A stretch of DNA of 64,000 bases from Antedon mediterranea (lineage: Eukaryota > Echinodermata > Crinoidea > Comatulida > Antedonidae). Positions within the stretch are counted from its first letter, which is position 1; every line of letters starts with the position of its first letter. A program made the translations under genes and the position numbers. The notes under the pieces are model-generated. The model saw only the letters and a list, made by a program, of their open reading frames with translations, was not told the DNA's origin and searched no databases. The stretch is from positions 23,648,001-23,712,000 of the forward strand of contig NC_092674.1 of the NCBI RefSeq assembly GCF_964355755.1. The letters run 5' to 3'. Below are positions 12,770-24,700 of the stretch, piece by piece.

Positions 12770-13198
12770 ACATGCAAATGAATTGTAAGAAAAAGTTTTA
12801 GCAAGTTTGCTAATGTAAACCAGTTAAAAAACTGCAGAAAACAAATTTTGCAGAAATGTCTACATTTAGCAAACATAGCATGGTTTGCAAATTCGAAAAA
12901 ACTCCAAGTTTGTAAACAAAAAAATGGCAAGATTGGAATGTGTAGACTATGCTTATGTACGGGTACTGTACATAGCTGGGCCCCGAGCTGGGCCCGCTGG
13001 GAGACCACTCTTTGATTAAAGAGGTTACCCAGTAGGCCTATAAAATAAAATAACAAATAACAAATATAAATATAATCAACTAGGAGGAAATTACCTTATA
13101 AGGTTAAAACACATCCAGTCACGAAATGCTATGGCATTAGGCAAATCAAGAAAGCTGAAAATAAATAATTTTTTATTAATCTTTATCGTTTGCTTCAG
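12770..13198 (+). repeat. Duplicated ANKH intron 5 sequence at the left edge of copy A
   Basis: Sequence from about 12820 (GCAGAAAACAAATTTTGCAG, then ACATAGCATGGTTTGCAAA, then GGGAGACCACTC and GAGGTTACCCAGTA) runs in the same order as 26335-26530 in intron 5 of copy B. The duplication that produced copy A therefore starts inside intron 5, which explains why exons 1-5 are missing. Confidence 0.75.
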
Positions 13199-16100
13199 GA
13201 GAGCAACTTGACTGTTTTAAAAGTTCTGAAATTGTGGTGGCCACTTGCGATTGTCCGAGGTGTTCAAACAATCAGCAGACCAATTGTTAACTTGTTTATA
13301 GCCAGAGATCTAAATGGGTCAGATGAGGCTATTACAGTAAGACCAAGATGCTTTTGCAAATTAAGGAGAAAACATAGCTACTGGGCTTTGTAACAATCTG
13401 TCATTTCACTCTATACATTAATTACATGAGTAATGATCGTTGGATTGTCAAAATTGAATGATTGATTGATAAAATCGTATCTGTATATCTGTATTTTCAC
13501 ATTCTTTCACTCTTGTTTATTTTGTTGCAATTTAAGGAACTCATTTCAAATACCATCAAAAGTATACAAATATTCATTAATGAATTGAAAATAAAATAAA
13601 ATTCATAATTGATTTTTGGGCAGCAGTTTTTACTATTACGTGTATTATTTCTGCTCGTAGCATGCTCTGCGTAGCATCGAATATACCCAGTAAGTAAATT
13701 TCCTATGGTTAGATAAATTTAAAAACTTTAAATATATCTTTTAGTATAATGTTTTTTTTTCTTCGTATTAAAGGCCTTAGCAGTTCTGACAATTGTATTC
13801 CAAATAGCATTTGCTTCATTTCATTGGTTAGATGACATAAAATCTATACAGCCTGCTTTTTTGAAGGTAAGAAATTAAAATGTGGATATTGATTAAAGGT
13901 TTGCTTGGAAATTAAACATTAGTGACGTTATCGCAATCCCAATTTTACTATAATATGTGGATCTTAGTTCATTACAATATTACCATATTTTATATATTTT
14001 TCCCTACTGTGTGTAAGGCAAAACATATGTCTTACTTATCCAGATTTCTGCAGGTAGAATATGTATTCATGCGTGGAGAAACATACAAGTCATATATTGA
14101 AGTTTATAACTTACGTAACATCCGAAATATAATAATTCCATTTTGTACCACATTATATCGTTTATCTTTTGTCCCATATATTATAGCATATTGGAACGAG
14201 TTCTAAAACGAGTAATAAAATCAAAAATTCTTCATCTCTTTATTAGTTTAAATTATATTATTGACAACCAACTTGTTTAAAACAGAAAAACGTTCGTATT
14301 ATGATACAGTTGTTAAGAAGGTTAACCAGATTCACACTAAGTAAAATTTTTATTTTTGGATCCGATCTTCTTTCGAGATTGTGAAAATGCTTTTTAGTTT
14401 TATTATGTACAACAATTCTGGAGGAATTTATTGATATTTCTGTTAGTTTCTTTGCTGTTATAATATGTTGTATTAATTCTTATCTGAGGCGTCTTGAAGC
14501 TAAGGTGGTTCCACCTTGTGAGGCACCTCTGTGTAAATATTGAGAACAAAAAAAAACCTTGAACAATTTACACACAGATAATGGTAACAATTTACAACTT
14601 ACCGAAAGCTGCTTTTTATGAATAAAGCAATATCTTCGTTCTGAATTTAAATATTTTCCAGCTGGCATAATAAAAAAAAAAATTAAATCTCAATTCAAAT
14701 CAAAATTTTAAATAATTCCCAAAATATGTAGGCCTATTTTTCATTCTTTTTCAAACCAGTAATATTTTCAAATTTATAATTTAAAAAAAATCCATAATTA
14801 GACTATATTTAGCATTATTAATATACTTGTGGTACTAAATTACCTTTGATCTGCAAAATTAAACTTGAAAAAAGGCCCATCTTGAATCAAGCCCACTTTT
14901 CAAGATAGTATTTGGAGTTTAAAAAAACGTATGGTGATAGTTAAATTAATGTTATTAAATCAAAATAAATTATATGCCTAATGCAGAAAAGGTTGGAAAA
15001 TATAAAGTCGGAAACATTCCTAAATGGAATAATTTAAATAGTTTTTTTTTAATTTGTTCTATTTCTCCACCTTTGACTATTACTACAATGTCAACAAAAA
15101 CTTAAAAGAAGGAATATTTTAAAACTAAGCTGACCTGAATAAAGGTCTGTTTCTATGTATATGTTGTTGTATTGTATGGAATTATGAAAATTAAAATATA
15201 AAAAAAATTCATTTGGAATGTTACATTGTAATGAGATACTAAATTGAAAATTAATTTATATTAACTGTTAATACTTATTTGCATTAATGTCTTATATTAA
15301 TACTATTTTTTTCTTTTAGAAAACAGAGAGCACATTTGTAGACAGAAAACATATAAGGAACTTTGATATATGTTGTGTTACTCTGGGATTTGCGGTAATA
15401 ATGATTGTGATCTTTAATTACAATCCTTTGAACTACAAAAAAGACCTAGCCTTACTGTGGCAATGTTTTACTTTAGTCCTAGCAATAGACCTAGCAATTT
15501 ACTGATATTCCATTATTAGTTGTCTGCTTAATGAAGGAGATTACACTCCTCCCTTAATCCCTTTCTCTTATTTTGCACCTTAATCCCTTTCTCTTATTTT
15601 GGAGGATCTACAACCTTTAGTGTTGGATATAATTGTGATGGGCTTTCTGAATGGGTTTATTCCTATATTTTTCTCTCTTTTTCTGTTTATTTTCTTTCTA
15701 ATTTGATCCCTGAAACAGGTCTTATTAATAGTGTTACTTATAATTATTTATATATTGCTATATATATAATATATAATTAATTTATATTTAACTTTTTCAA
15801 AATAAAAGTGTGAACATGAATAAAAAACCCACATAATCTCATAATCAAAGATGTAACAATTAGGTTACAAATTGACAATTGACAATGCGTTAATAACAAT
15901 TGATTGAAAATTAGACCATAAGTGTCGGCGGGGGATAACTCAAATTGATTTACACTTTTGAAACCTATAGTGATGTGCTGTAAGAATTGTATACAAGATT
16001 CAGAAGCAATTTAATTAAATCCCTTACTGTCGAAAAGAACTACAATGATTTGTATTGTTTTTAGGTATTTTTTTAGTCTATTTTGGATCCCCGGAATTGT

Positions 16101-17054
16101 GGTAATTTTTTACACAAGTACTTTAGGCGTGTCTGAAGAGATTGCTGAGATGTGCGTGGTACCATTACAGATGTTTTCGGTGTTCACCTTAATAGGTAAA
16201 ATTACTTTGGCTGTGTTATAATTATAAATAGAGGTACCCAGTCAGAGGAATGTTGTGACCTTTGACCCTAAGCTTTAACGACTCCATGAATACTATTGAC
16301 TAAGTTTAATCAAATGCCCACAACTCTCACAAAATACTTAACTCGCCACCGGATGGTCTGTTTTAACATCAACTTGGAAATGGTAAAGTTATGGTATTAT
16401 GTCAATATAACTATTAATTTACTCTTTTGAGATGATCCCTTTACCTAACTTTCCTTTATTTGGTATGCAACACAACAGGTTAATGTATAGGCCTACACCC
16501 CTGTGGAGAATCTAAAGTTATGAACACCACATAAGTGGGATGAAGGACCAGTCATACTGATCAAATTTGGAGGAAATCCAAGTTGTCTTATCGTTTTAAA
16601 ATGTTGTCAGAAATAAACGACTGAAAAACAGAACCTAGTTAGCCGATGCTGGCTTAGTAATAATATTACAGTACACTATTTCTAAACAGAAGTAAAAAGG
16701 CCTTGTTTCTAATTATTGTCTTTTTTAGTTGGATGGCGATCTCATGTTACGTCATGGTTGATATTACATAAGAAGACGGCGGTAGTGTTTCCTAGCTCTG
16801 TTATACGAATGATCATATTTTTCGCCGTTTTGAATCTATTTCCACTACTTGGGTATGTTGTATGTTCTATGTTCACTGACGTTTATCTGACGGGTCCATG
16901 ATTTGTTTAGAAAAGGACGGAAGGCCTCTCTTTTATAAATAACACATCTGTCAAACCATGTATATGCAAAAGGCGAAAGACAAATTATAACTAGAAGTCC
17001 ACTCCGAGAGTGCATACCACCTACTGTAATATTCGCTTACATAAGATTTCACCT

Positions 17055-17056
17055 GG

Positions 17057-17111
<55 letters not shown>

Positions 17112-17112
17112 T
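17055..17112. repeat. (AT)n microsatellite
   Basis: A run of about 25 AT dinucleotides. Shorter AT runs at 17538-17566 and 17628-17656 border copies of a repeat containing TTTCAGTATATCACCGGGCG (17124-17143 and 17495-17514, with an inverted copy at 17567-17590). Confidence 0.95.
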
Positions 17113-17362
17113 TAATTAAATTTCAGTATATCACCGGGCGGTTTAGAATTAATGTTCTTTGCCTAATGTGTTTATATATATAAAAAAAAGTATCTCTTCT
17201 GAGATCCCGCTTCGTGAATAAAAATACTGATTAGATGAGGGCGTATCAATTTGATCTCTGGTGCGCGTGCGTACAATTGAGGACTAGTGCTGTTCCGCCG
17301 CCGTACCACGCCGAGAATGTTAAAGAGTCGCTATCCAATTGAGTTTGAACAATACCATGAAA

Positions 17363-17434
17363 GCCCCAGTGGTCTAATGGTTAGGGCAACTGCATATCAA
17401 GCAGACGGTCCGAGTTCGAGTCTCGGTTGGGGCG
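17363..17434 (+). tRNA. tRNA-like sequence, anticodon loop ATATCAA (anticodon ATC by position)
   Basis: The sequence folds as a tRNA: acceptor GCCCCAG pairs with TTGGGGC (one G-T wobble), the D arm is GTCTAATGGTTAGGGC, the anticodon stem is CTGC/GCAG with an A-A mismatch at its outer pair, and the T arm is CCGAG-TTCGAGT-CTCGG. A/B-box-like sequences are present, and TTTTT follows at 17437. By position the anticodon is ATC, which would read the Asp codon GAU; Asp tRNAs normally carry GTC, and the body resembles tRNA-Glu. It is embedded in an AT-microsatellite and inverted-repeat cluster in intron 10 of pseudogene copy A. It may be a functional but odd tRNA, a tRNA pseudogene, or the head of a SINE. 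Confidence 0.55.
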
Positions 17435-17624
17435 ACTTTTTCTCATTCTCACAGATTTCCCATCTTTATCGTTTCAAATTAATTGATTAAATTTCAGTAT
17501 ATCACCGGGCGGTTTAGAATTAATGTTCTTTGCCTGATTTGTTTATATATATATATATATATATATAGCCCGGTGATATACTGAAATTTAATTAATTAAT
17601 TTGAAACAATAAAGATGAGGAAAT

Positions 17625-17662
<38 letters not shown>

Positions 17663-18636
17663 GTCTTAATGCTGTGTGTGTGATTAGGCTAAATTCACCA
17701 CAACCATGTGTATGCGAATTTGGTTTAACGTTTATGTAACCAGCTTTTCAACTAACAATAGTTTCAGATGACTAACAAGAACAGCAACGCCAAAAACAAA
17801 CGGGTGAATCTGAAAAGAAATATGTTTTTAAAAACTACTCGTATTAAAAGGCTTATACATTAAATAGAATTATGTTTTAATATTACAAATCATAAATTAT
17901 AACCCTTGCCTCTTGTATAACAATGAGGTTTTTTTTTTTTTGGATATCAAATTGTTCTTAAGAAAATGCAATTTCTTTTAACACTAACAGGTCTGACAAT
18001 AATAATAAAAAGTGGTCCGGAATTGCCTCCAACATTTAATGGAGTGGTCCTTGACCATATATCTATCTTTATTTAAATTTAGCTAAAGATCTTGCAATAA
18101 CATTTTGTCTGAGTAATCTCGCTAACAAACAAACAGACAGACAAAAACACGCGATCGACTACATATACCTCCTTGGCGGAGGTAATTTATGAAACCACAA
18201 CAGGTTTCATGAAGGTGATACACGAACTTCCATTGCCGTTCGCCACTCTTTGACATAATTATGCTGGCATTATAAAGTAACTAATGTAGGTACGTTTATC
18301 TCCTGATTTTTTTACTGTTACAGGATACATGGAGCACCTTTAGGAGTTGCAGCACTTCTGTTTGGATTCATAGCGGAATCACTATCCGTCCAAATAGCAA
18401 CATTTTTTGTAGAATACAAAATGGTCAGTCTTATCGATTGTTTTGTTTTTAGTTGTAACTAATAACAGTATTATAAGTTGTTTAAGTTGATGTTTTAAAT
18501 ACCATTAAAAGTGAATTTAAAACAAACCTTTTTATTACAAATGTCAATACAGAAAAGAAGCCTCCGTCTAGTTGCATCAAGCAAGCAATATGGAACGGCA
18601 ACATCGTCGACTACTGAAATCGAAATGATATCTTAG

Positions 18637-18910
18637 AGGGAAAAGAATACCTCGTAATCACAGATGCACTATTTAGCTGTAAAAACAAATGTTGTAGTCA
18701 CTAAAAACACATTAATATAGAAAATATTTTAGGGCTCGTGAAACAAAATAAATTAAACAGGTTATGTTTAAAATTATTGATATCTTGTGATTTAAAACAT
18801 AAACACCATAATAAATTCCAGTTATTTAATTGGACGATTGTGGATCACATGGTGTGCAATAATACGCACTATTTAACGGTCGTTCAATAGTACTTTCAAA
18901 TGCAAATAAT
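18637..18910 (+). other. 3' flank of copy A
   Basis: The flank keeps clear similarity to the 3' flank of copy B (GGGAAAAGAATA, GCACTATTTAGCTG, TTTTAGGGCTCG). In B the match resumes at about 32025 after a 1-kb insertion. An AATAAA-like signal at about 18747 is shared by both copies. The end (18830-18900) matches the palindromic MITE family. Confidence 0.7.
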
Positions 18911-19252
18911 TTATCCAGGTACGCCAGTTGGTGCAGGGCCACATGCAACACATTTCTCCAGGTACGTCAGTTGGTACAGAGTCAATGAAACTAATTTCTC
19001 CAGGTACGCCAGTTGGTACAGGGCCAAATGCAACTAATTTCTCCAGGTACGTCAATTGGTACAGGATCAATGCAACTCATTTCCCTAGGTACTTCAGTTG
19101 GTACAGGACCAATACAACTCATTTATCTAGGTGCGTCGGTTGATACATGGGTAAAATGCATATAATTTCTCAAGTTGCGTCGGTCGGTACAGGGCCAAAT
19201 GCAACTCATTTCTCATTTCTCCAGGTGCGTCGGTTGGTAAAGGGGCAAATGC
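18911..19252. repeat. Minisatellite, about 8 units of about 42 bp, at the A/B junction
   Basis: Units follow the pattern CTCCAGGTACGTCAGTTGG-TACAGGGCCAATGCAACTCATTT. A single remnant of the same unit is found at 32732-32785, at the B/C junction. Confidence 0.88.
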
Positions 19253-19399
19253 AACTATAAGCTCTTGAGGAAAATTAGCATTATCATCAACTCCACATCA
19301 CCCACAAAATGTGAGTTTTGACATTCAATCATAATCATCAAAAGACCATTATTATCTTAAACCGGGCCCACGTGATTGATCGGTCTGATTTTAAAAGTT

Positions 19400-20995
19400 T
19401 CCAAAACTAAATTTTATTTATTTTATTTTTATTTTTTATTTGAACCAGATTTAATGAGAGTGATCCATCCAGCAATTGCTGATAATTTGGGACCCTCAGA
19501 ACAGATAATGCACAAATACAACTAAAACAGAAAAGGTTAAGAAACACAAAAGCCTATAAATGAAATAAATTACATAAGATTTAAAAATCTGAATAAGAAA
19601 ATTTGGAATAGTAAATATGTTAAATTAAGCAACAATAATAAATATATATACTTAGATCTAATATTTACAACGTCTAGAAAAGTATTACATAGTTTGGAAA
19701 AAGTCTAGTTTTGAATTGCAGATACATATGAGAAAGACTATGGAGCTGAAGGACAGTTTGAAAATTTCTTTTTTGGAGTCTTTTCTGAAGATGAATAGTA
19801 TGGGCTTGTCTAAAGTGATCATCAGAGAGGTGTGACATAGGATGAAGTTTGAGAATAATGAATAAAGCTCTGTTTTGGATTTTTTTGTAGTTTATAGTTA
19901 GTTATTATTGGAGTTAGAACCCCAGACTGAGCAGCAGTAATCAAATCGGGAAAGAAATAAAGCATTATAAAGAAAAAGACATGTCGACTGGTTGATAAAT
20001 TTAGAGGTGCGTGCAAGAAGAAGGAAGTTTGTTGAGTTGAGTTTTTAACATAAAGCAGAAGTGTGCAATTTCCCAGATTTTCCAGATCTAAATTAGTAAG
20101 TCCAGAGGGAATATCATTAATAATGGTTTTAAATTTATATAGCGCAAAATACAAATAGTCTCTATGCGCTGTTTAGTACAAGTGTGAAAATGAAAATGTT
20201 GATGTAAAATAAACCACAAAATAGCCTAAGAAAACAGAATAAATTGACCAAGACAACAGAAAAGGTCCGAAAACGGAATCTCATATCACCACACTGTTTC
20301 ACTAACTTGTCAAGACAAGCTAGCTATTTATTCCCAAGTGTCATAGTGATATGAGCATCTGACTATCCTGCCTACTAACAAACAATAAAATGAATAAAAT
20401 ATATAAAAAGAATAAGAGAGGTCCAAGAATGGAGCCTTGCGGGACTCCCGCATAAACAGAACTGATGTCAGATAGAGTGTGTTGTCATATACCACTTGCT
20501 GACTACGTGATGTTAAGTAAGATTTAAACCAGGCAGAAGCAAGAGAAGAAGAAGAGGGGAAGTTTGGAGAGAAGAATTGTATGATTAACTGTGTCGAAGG
20601 CTTTTCTAAGATCTATGAAGATGGAACCAGTGAGTTTTCTTTGATTAGTTTTATTAAGCCTGTTATCCTAGGTATTTGTAAGTGCAGTAAGCGTAGAATG
20701 TTTAGGTCTGAAGCCAGATTGAGAAGAGTAAATAATGTTATTTTCATTTAGGTAAGAATAGAGTTTTAAAGAGACAGCTTTTTCAATTATTTTAGAAGAT
20801 ATAGGGAGAATAGAGATTGGTCGATAATTGTTTAGTAGTTTTTTTTGGCCAGATTTAAAGACAGGTGTAACTTTAGAGTGTTTCTAAAGAGATGGAAATA
20901 TACCAGAGTTCAGGATAAATGATAGATGAGAGGATATAATTGGGGCTGCTGTTTTTAAAGGTTTACCAGTTATATTGTCAAAACAAGAAATATCT
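19400..20995 (-). mobile_element. Decayed non-LTR retrotransposon (LINE), RT domain remnants
   Basis: On the minus strand, reading from 20995 downwards, broken frames show FIDLRKAFDTVNH (about 20620-20580), a WFKSYLTSRSQQVV segment, GVPQGSILGPLLFF (about 20450-20400), and a C-terminal segment with a FFPDLITAAQSGVL-like string at 19822-20154. These are signature blocks of a LINE reverse transcriptase. The 3' end runs into a T/A-rich tail near 19410-19440. Many stops and frameshifts make it inactive. It occupies much of the spacer between ANKH copies A and B. Confidence 0.8.
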
Positions 20996-21000
20996 ACACT

Positions 21001-21250
21001 GTACCTTCATTTATATATTCGCATTCATTCATCATTGCTTAGTTAGATGGAGCAATCTGTTGTTCTGCCCTCTATAATAATTATATAATTCTATGACACG
21101 AATCAATAAAGTATATCATGCAAGTCGTAATTAATATCTGAGCATGTTTTACATAATGCTACTATATCGACTTATTATTTCGTACGTACGACTTTATCTC
21201 GTACATACGACTTATTATGTCGTAGGTATGATTTACCATCTCGTACGACT
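21001..21250 (+). promoter_or_regulatory. Conserved 5' flank of ANKH copy B (candidate promoter)
   Basis: Blocks here recur in the same order upstream of copy C (32785-33010) and, in shorter form, copy D (44221-44331): CTGCCCTCTATAA, a TATATAA/TATAA-like stretch, CACGAAT, CATGCAAGTCGTAA, and CTGAGCA. B and C also share CTACTATATCGACTTATTA and a series of CGTACGTACG-containing steps. The block lies about 510-760 bp upstream of the start codon. A role as promoter is inferred from position and conservation only. Confidence 0.4.
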
Positions 21251-21758
21251 TATACTTGAGGTATAACAATAATGTAAATGTTATAACAAACAGTAAAAAC
21301 TATATAACAGGCCGTATATCCAGCGCGTAGCATAACAAAAATTAAACTAACAATTATAATGAACGGTATGCATTATGTTTTTCTATGGGTTGGGACTCGA
21401 GTACAATAATTTACACATGACCGGAATTTTACTAGCTGAGGTTTTAAACTACGGCGGTGTAGCATGGGTGGGCTACACGCTCTCTGAGGTGGGTTTCTTC
21501 TAGTTGTATATGTTTATCACATTAAAATATAAATATAATAAATAATTGGAAAAAAGAACATTTCTAATAACTTATTACTACAAACCAGATGAACATTTTC
21601 AATCATTATGAATGATGACATATTGGAAATAAAATTATTATTCTTACAGCTGATGATTGAAAAGTATGAAGAAAAAAAATGTTTTTACGCTGGTTGTTAT
21701 TATCAAAAGGGCATAATTAATCTAACACATTTAATGCTATGTCACCGGTTTAAAAACT

Positions 21759-24700
21759 ATGACATCTTCAGTTAAACGCCCATATGATACCAAACGGAGA
21801 CTGATGCTAAACATGGATTACAAAGTGTATTGGCTGCTTACTAAGTTCCTTGTACCACTTGCATTAACTACATTTGTTTCCGATGTTGGTGAACAGGTAA
21901 ACCCCACAGGGAGACCAGGGGGAATATAAATTGGAGGCCTACATCTAATGTTTTTGGAAGAAACTTTGAATGGAAATGTTTCATGCTTTATTCATGCTTA
22001 ATTTTTTATTTCTTTGTTAACACTCAAGACCAGGTTCCGATCCGGAATCAACTCATGAACGTATTCATTTTAGGCTACTTCTGAGAAAACAGATATGCAC
22101 TGCAGCAGGCTTTTTTTTTGCAGGCATTAAGAAGATCATCACTTAATGTATATTTTTATATTGAATTTTGTTGTATTTTGGAATACAATTATGAATTTGC
22201 GTTTCTCTTATCTCTGAACTTTTATCAAGATTAAACTTAACTTAAAATATATACAATTAATAAACAATATTGTGTTTTTCTTTCAAGCATCATTTATTTC
22301 TCTCTCTTTTTGGCCTCAGGTTTTGAACAGGGGTTTATCATCTACAGAAAATGCCACTGAGATTCTGGCTGCTTTTGGTATAGCATTCTCACTCACAAAG
22401 TTTGCTGCCGGACCTTTTGAAGAATTCAAGAATGTCGCCTTGGTGTTAGTACATTGCAAGAAGGAAGCAAAGATCGGGTTACTAACACTGTTTTTAATTT
22501 GGGTCATCGTTCTGATATTTGCTTTACTAACAGGTAAGTATAATAATTATAACGAAACCAATTGAATTCCTACTTTATTAACATGAATTAATGATAATAC
22601 TGTAATTATCAATAACGTAACATTTTTCAGAAACGTCTGGCGTTGTTGAAACCATTAAGGAATGGAGTAACTAATGCAGGAACTACATTTTGTATAACTT
22701 TTTACCTTGTTTTTGTTAAAATAATTTTCTCCATGTTATTAATGTGATATTTCATTCTAAATAGCTTATACCGATTTCGGCTACTTCATCACACATACAC
22801 TTTACAGTTTAGACAAAGACGTCGGACAGGACATACAAACAGCGATGCTAATGCTTTGCGGCTTCCCACTTTTACAGGGATTGGTAGGTTTATTAGAACA
22901 TAGCAAAATACAAGGTAACAATATTAAAACATAAAATATATTAATATATATATTTTCACTTGCACTGATGAAGTTTTGCTCAACAGCTTTACTAATTTTT
23001 CTGGCTCTTTTTTTCTCGTTTTGATTTAGGTTTTTGCTTATTTTATTTTCCATCTCCAATGAGCCCAGACACAGTAGTGTCATTTTTTCAGTAATTTGCC
23101 TTGGGATTAACATATAATTTAATTGATATCAGAAGGCTATTCCTAGTCAGGTTATTTGAATCAGAAAAAGAACTCACTTGGACTGAGCGACTGAAGTGAA
23201 GGACTGACTTAAAGATGTATTGTCCCCCGAAAAACATGAAAAAATGAAGATTAATTTGAAAAAGAGACATTGAACAGGCTATTTTGCCTAAGTCAATCAC
23301 TTCCGTAGAAGAAAAAAATTAATTTGTAAAAGATTCAGTTCAAACGAAAACCCATGACTCAATTTAACTATTTTTTGGGGTTTAAATTACAGTTTCTTCA
23401 GGTAAATACTTTATTTTAGATCCAATTTTTGGTCATATATATACTATATATAGATAATAATAGACATTAAAATGAAATATTCAACAACAAGGCCATATAG
23501 ATGGCTGCAGTTGCGTGCTCAAGTTAGTGTTTACCGACCGACCGACCAACCGACCGACATAGTGAGCTGTAGAGTCACGTTGCACGCAACTAAAAGTATA
23601 TATTTTTTATATCATTAAGGGATTGCTTGCTATGTTAATGGGAAAGAATATAACATAAGGATTCTCTTACAACAAAAGAGAAAACAAATATTTAAAACAA
23701 TCATAATAATGTTTACCAGAAGATCCACTTTTTGTTTTAAAATAGATATTTTACTTAGCAGGATATATCCTGCAGATGAAATGCACATCTCTTGTTGGAA
23801 CCGCATCTGTGGTAGATGTAGCAGTCCAGGTCAGTATATTTAGAATTCACACAGAGGACATAGGTCAAATTTATCCGAACTGCAAAGTTTTTAAAATTAT
23901 ATAATGCTAGCCTGCCTTAACACAGTTTGAAAACTTGAGCAAACTCTGAGATTGCCGAGAACGATTTTCCAAAGATTGCTTGTTTCCAATGTTTAATAAA
24001 CCAATCTGCGAAACAAATCAACATTTTGTCATTTGATTCATTGTTAAAACGACATCCTCTGGTAACAGAGACTGTAGAAACAGTGCACAACTTGGAGTTT
24101 TCTGCTTTAACAGGTTTGGTAAGGTTGTAGACTATCACAAACACAAACTTCCTTAAATTTACAATCATTAAATTTACTTGCTCTTTTAAGGCTACTGTCT
24201 ACTTTCAGTGTTTTATTAGATTTATTCTATTTATGATATGTATAAAGAATACAATAACTATGATTGTTTGTCTTATAGGCGGGAACAATTTTTGGATTAT
24301 TGCAGTCAAATTTAGTAAATACAAAGCCTGTCCTAATTCCAATTTTTGCTGTCTATATTGGTGCCATAACCAGAGTTACTTTACTCTCAATTGGATTACT
24401 CGTCTTAAGACGATGGAAAAGGACGCCCCTTCCGAGTGAACTACAAACAACACACGTAAGTCATGTCAATCGAGCCAAGTATTAAGATGTTTGAATGTAC
24501 TGTAGTAAATGTCCATTTTTAGTCACGTGGACGTGACTCTATAGTTCACTATGTCGGTTGGTCTGTCGGTCTGTCTGTCGGTCCGGTATCACTATGCGTT
24601 TTATCGCTTTCTGACCTTATCTTGATATCAGTTTAATCTAGCTAAGTCAATTTTTCACAGTATATTCCTTATGGCCAGGAATCGATGTGGTTATGTTTTC

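Larger units (their letters stand above)
13199..18636 (+). pseudogene. ANKH copy A: exons 6-12 only, frameshift in exon 9
   Basis: Partial tandem copy of ANKH. Exons: 13199-13336, 13774-13866, 15320-15394, 16065-16195, 16729-16852, 18324-18423, 18553-18636, corresponding to exons 6-12 of copies B-D. All have GT/AG borders, and all but exon 9 have lengths and phases that fit copies B-D (the last exon is 84 nt against 81 in B). Exon 9 is 131 nt rather than 130 because of one extra T in the T-run just after its acceptor; this makes a TAG in the fourth codon of the exon. The nearest downstream AG does not restore the frame. Exons 1-5 are absent: upstream lies only intron-5-like sequence and then the RECQL5 5' end. 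A transcript from an upstream start is not excluded, but the copy cannot encode the full transporter. A homopolymer sequencing error could account for the frameshift but not for the missing exons. Confidence 0.85.

Noticed and set aside
16729-16901. Possible independent small membrane protein in copy A
   Set aside because: It is exon 10 of ANKH copy A read through into the intron.
20405-20620. Reverse transcriptase motifs considered as a domesticated gene
   Set aside because: Frames are broken by many stops and frameshifts; an ordinary LINE relic.
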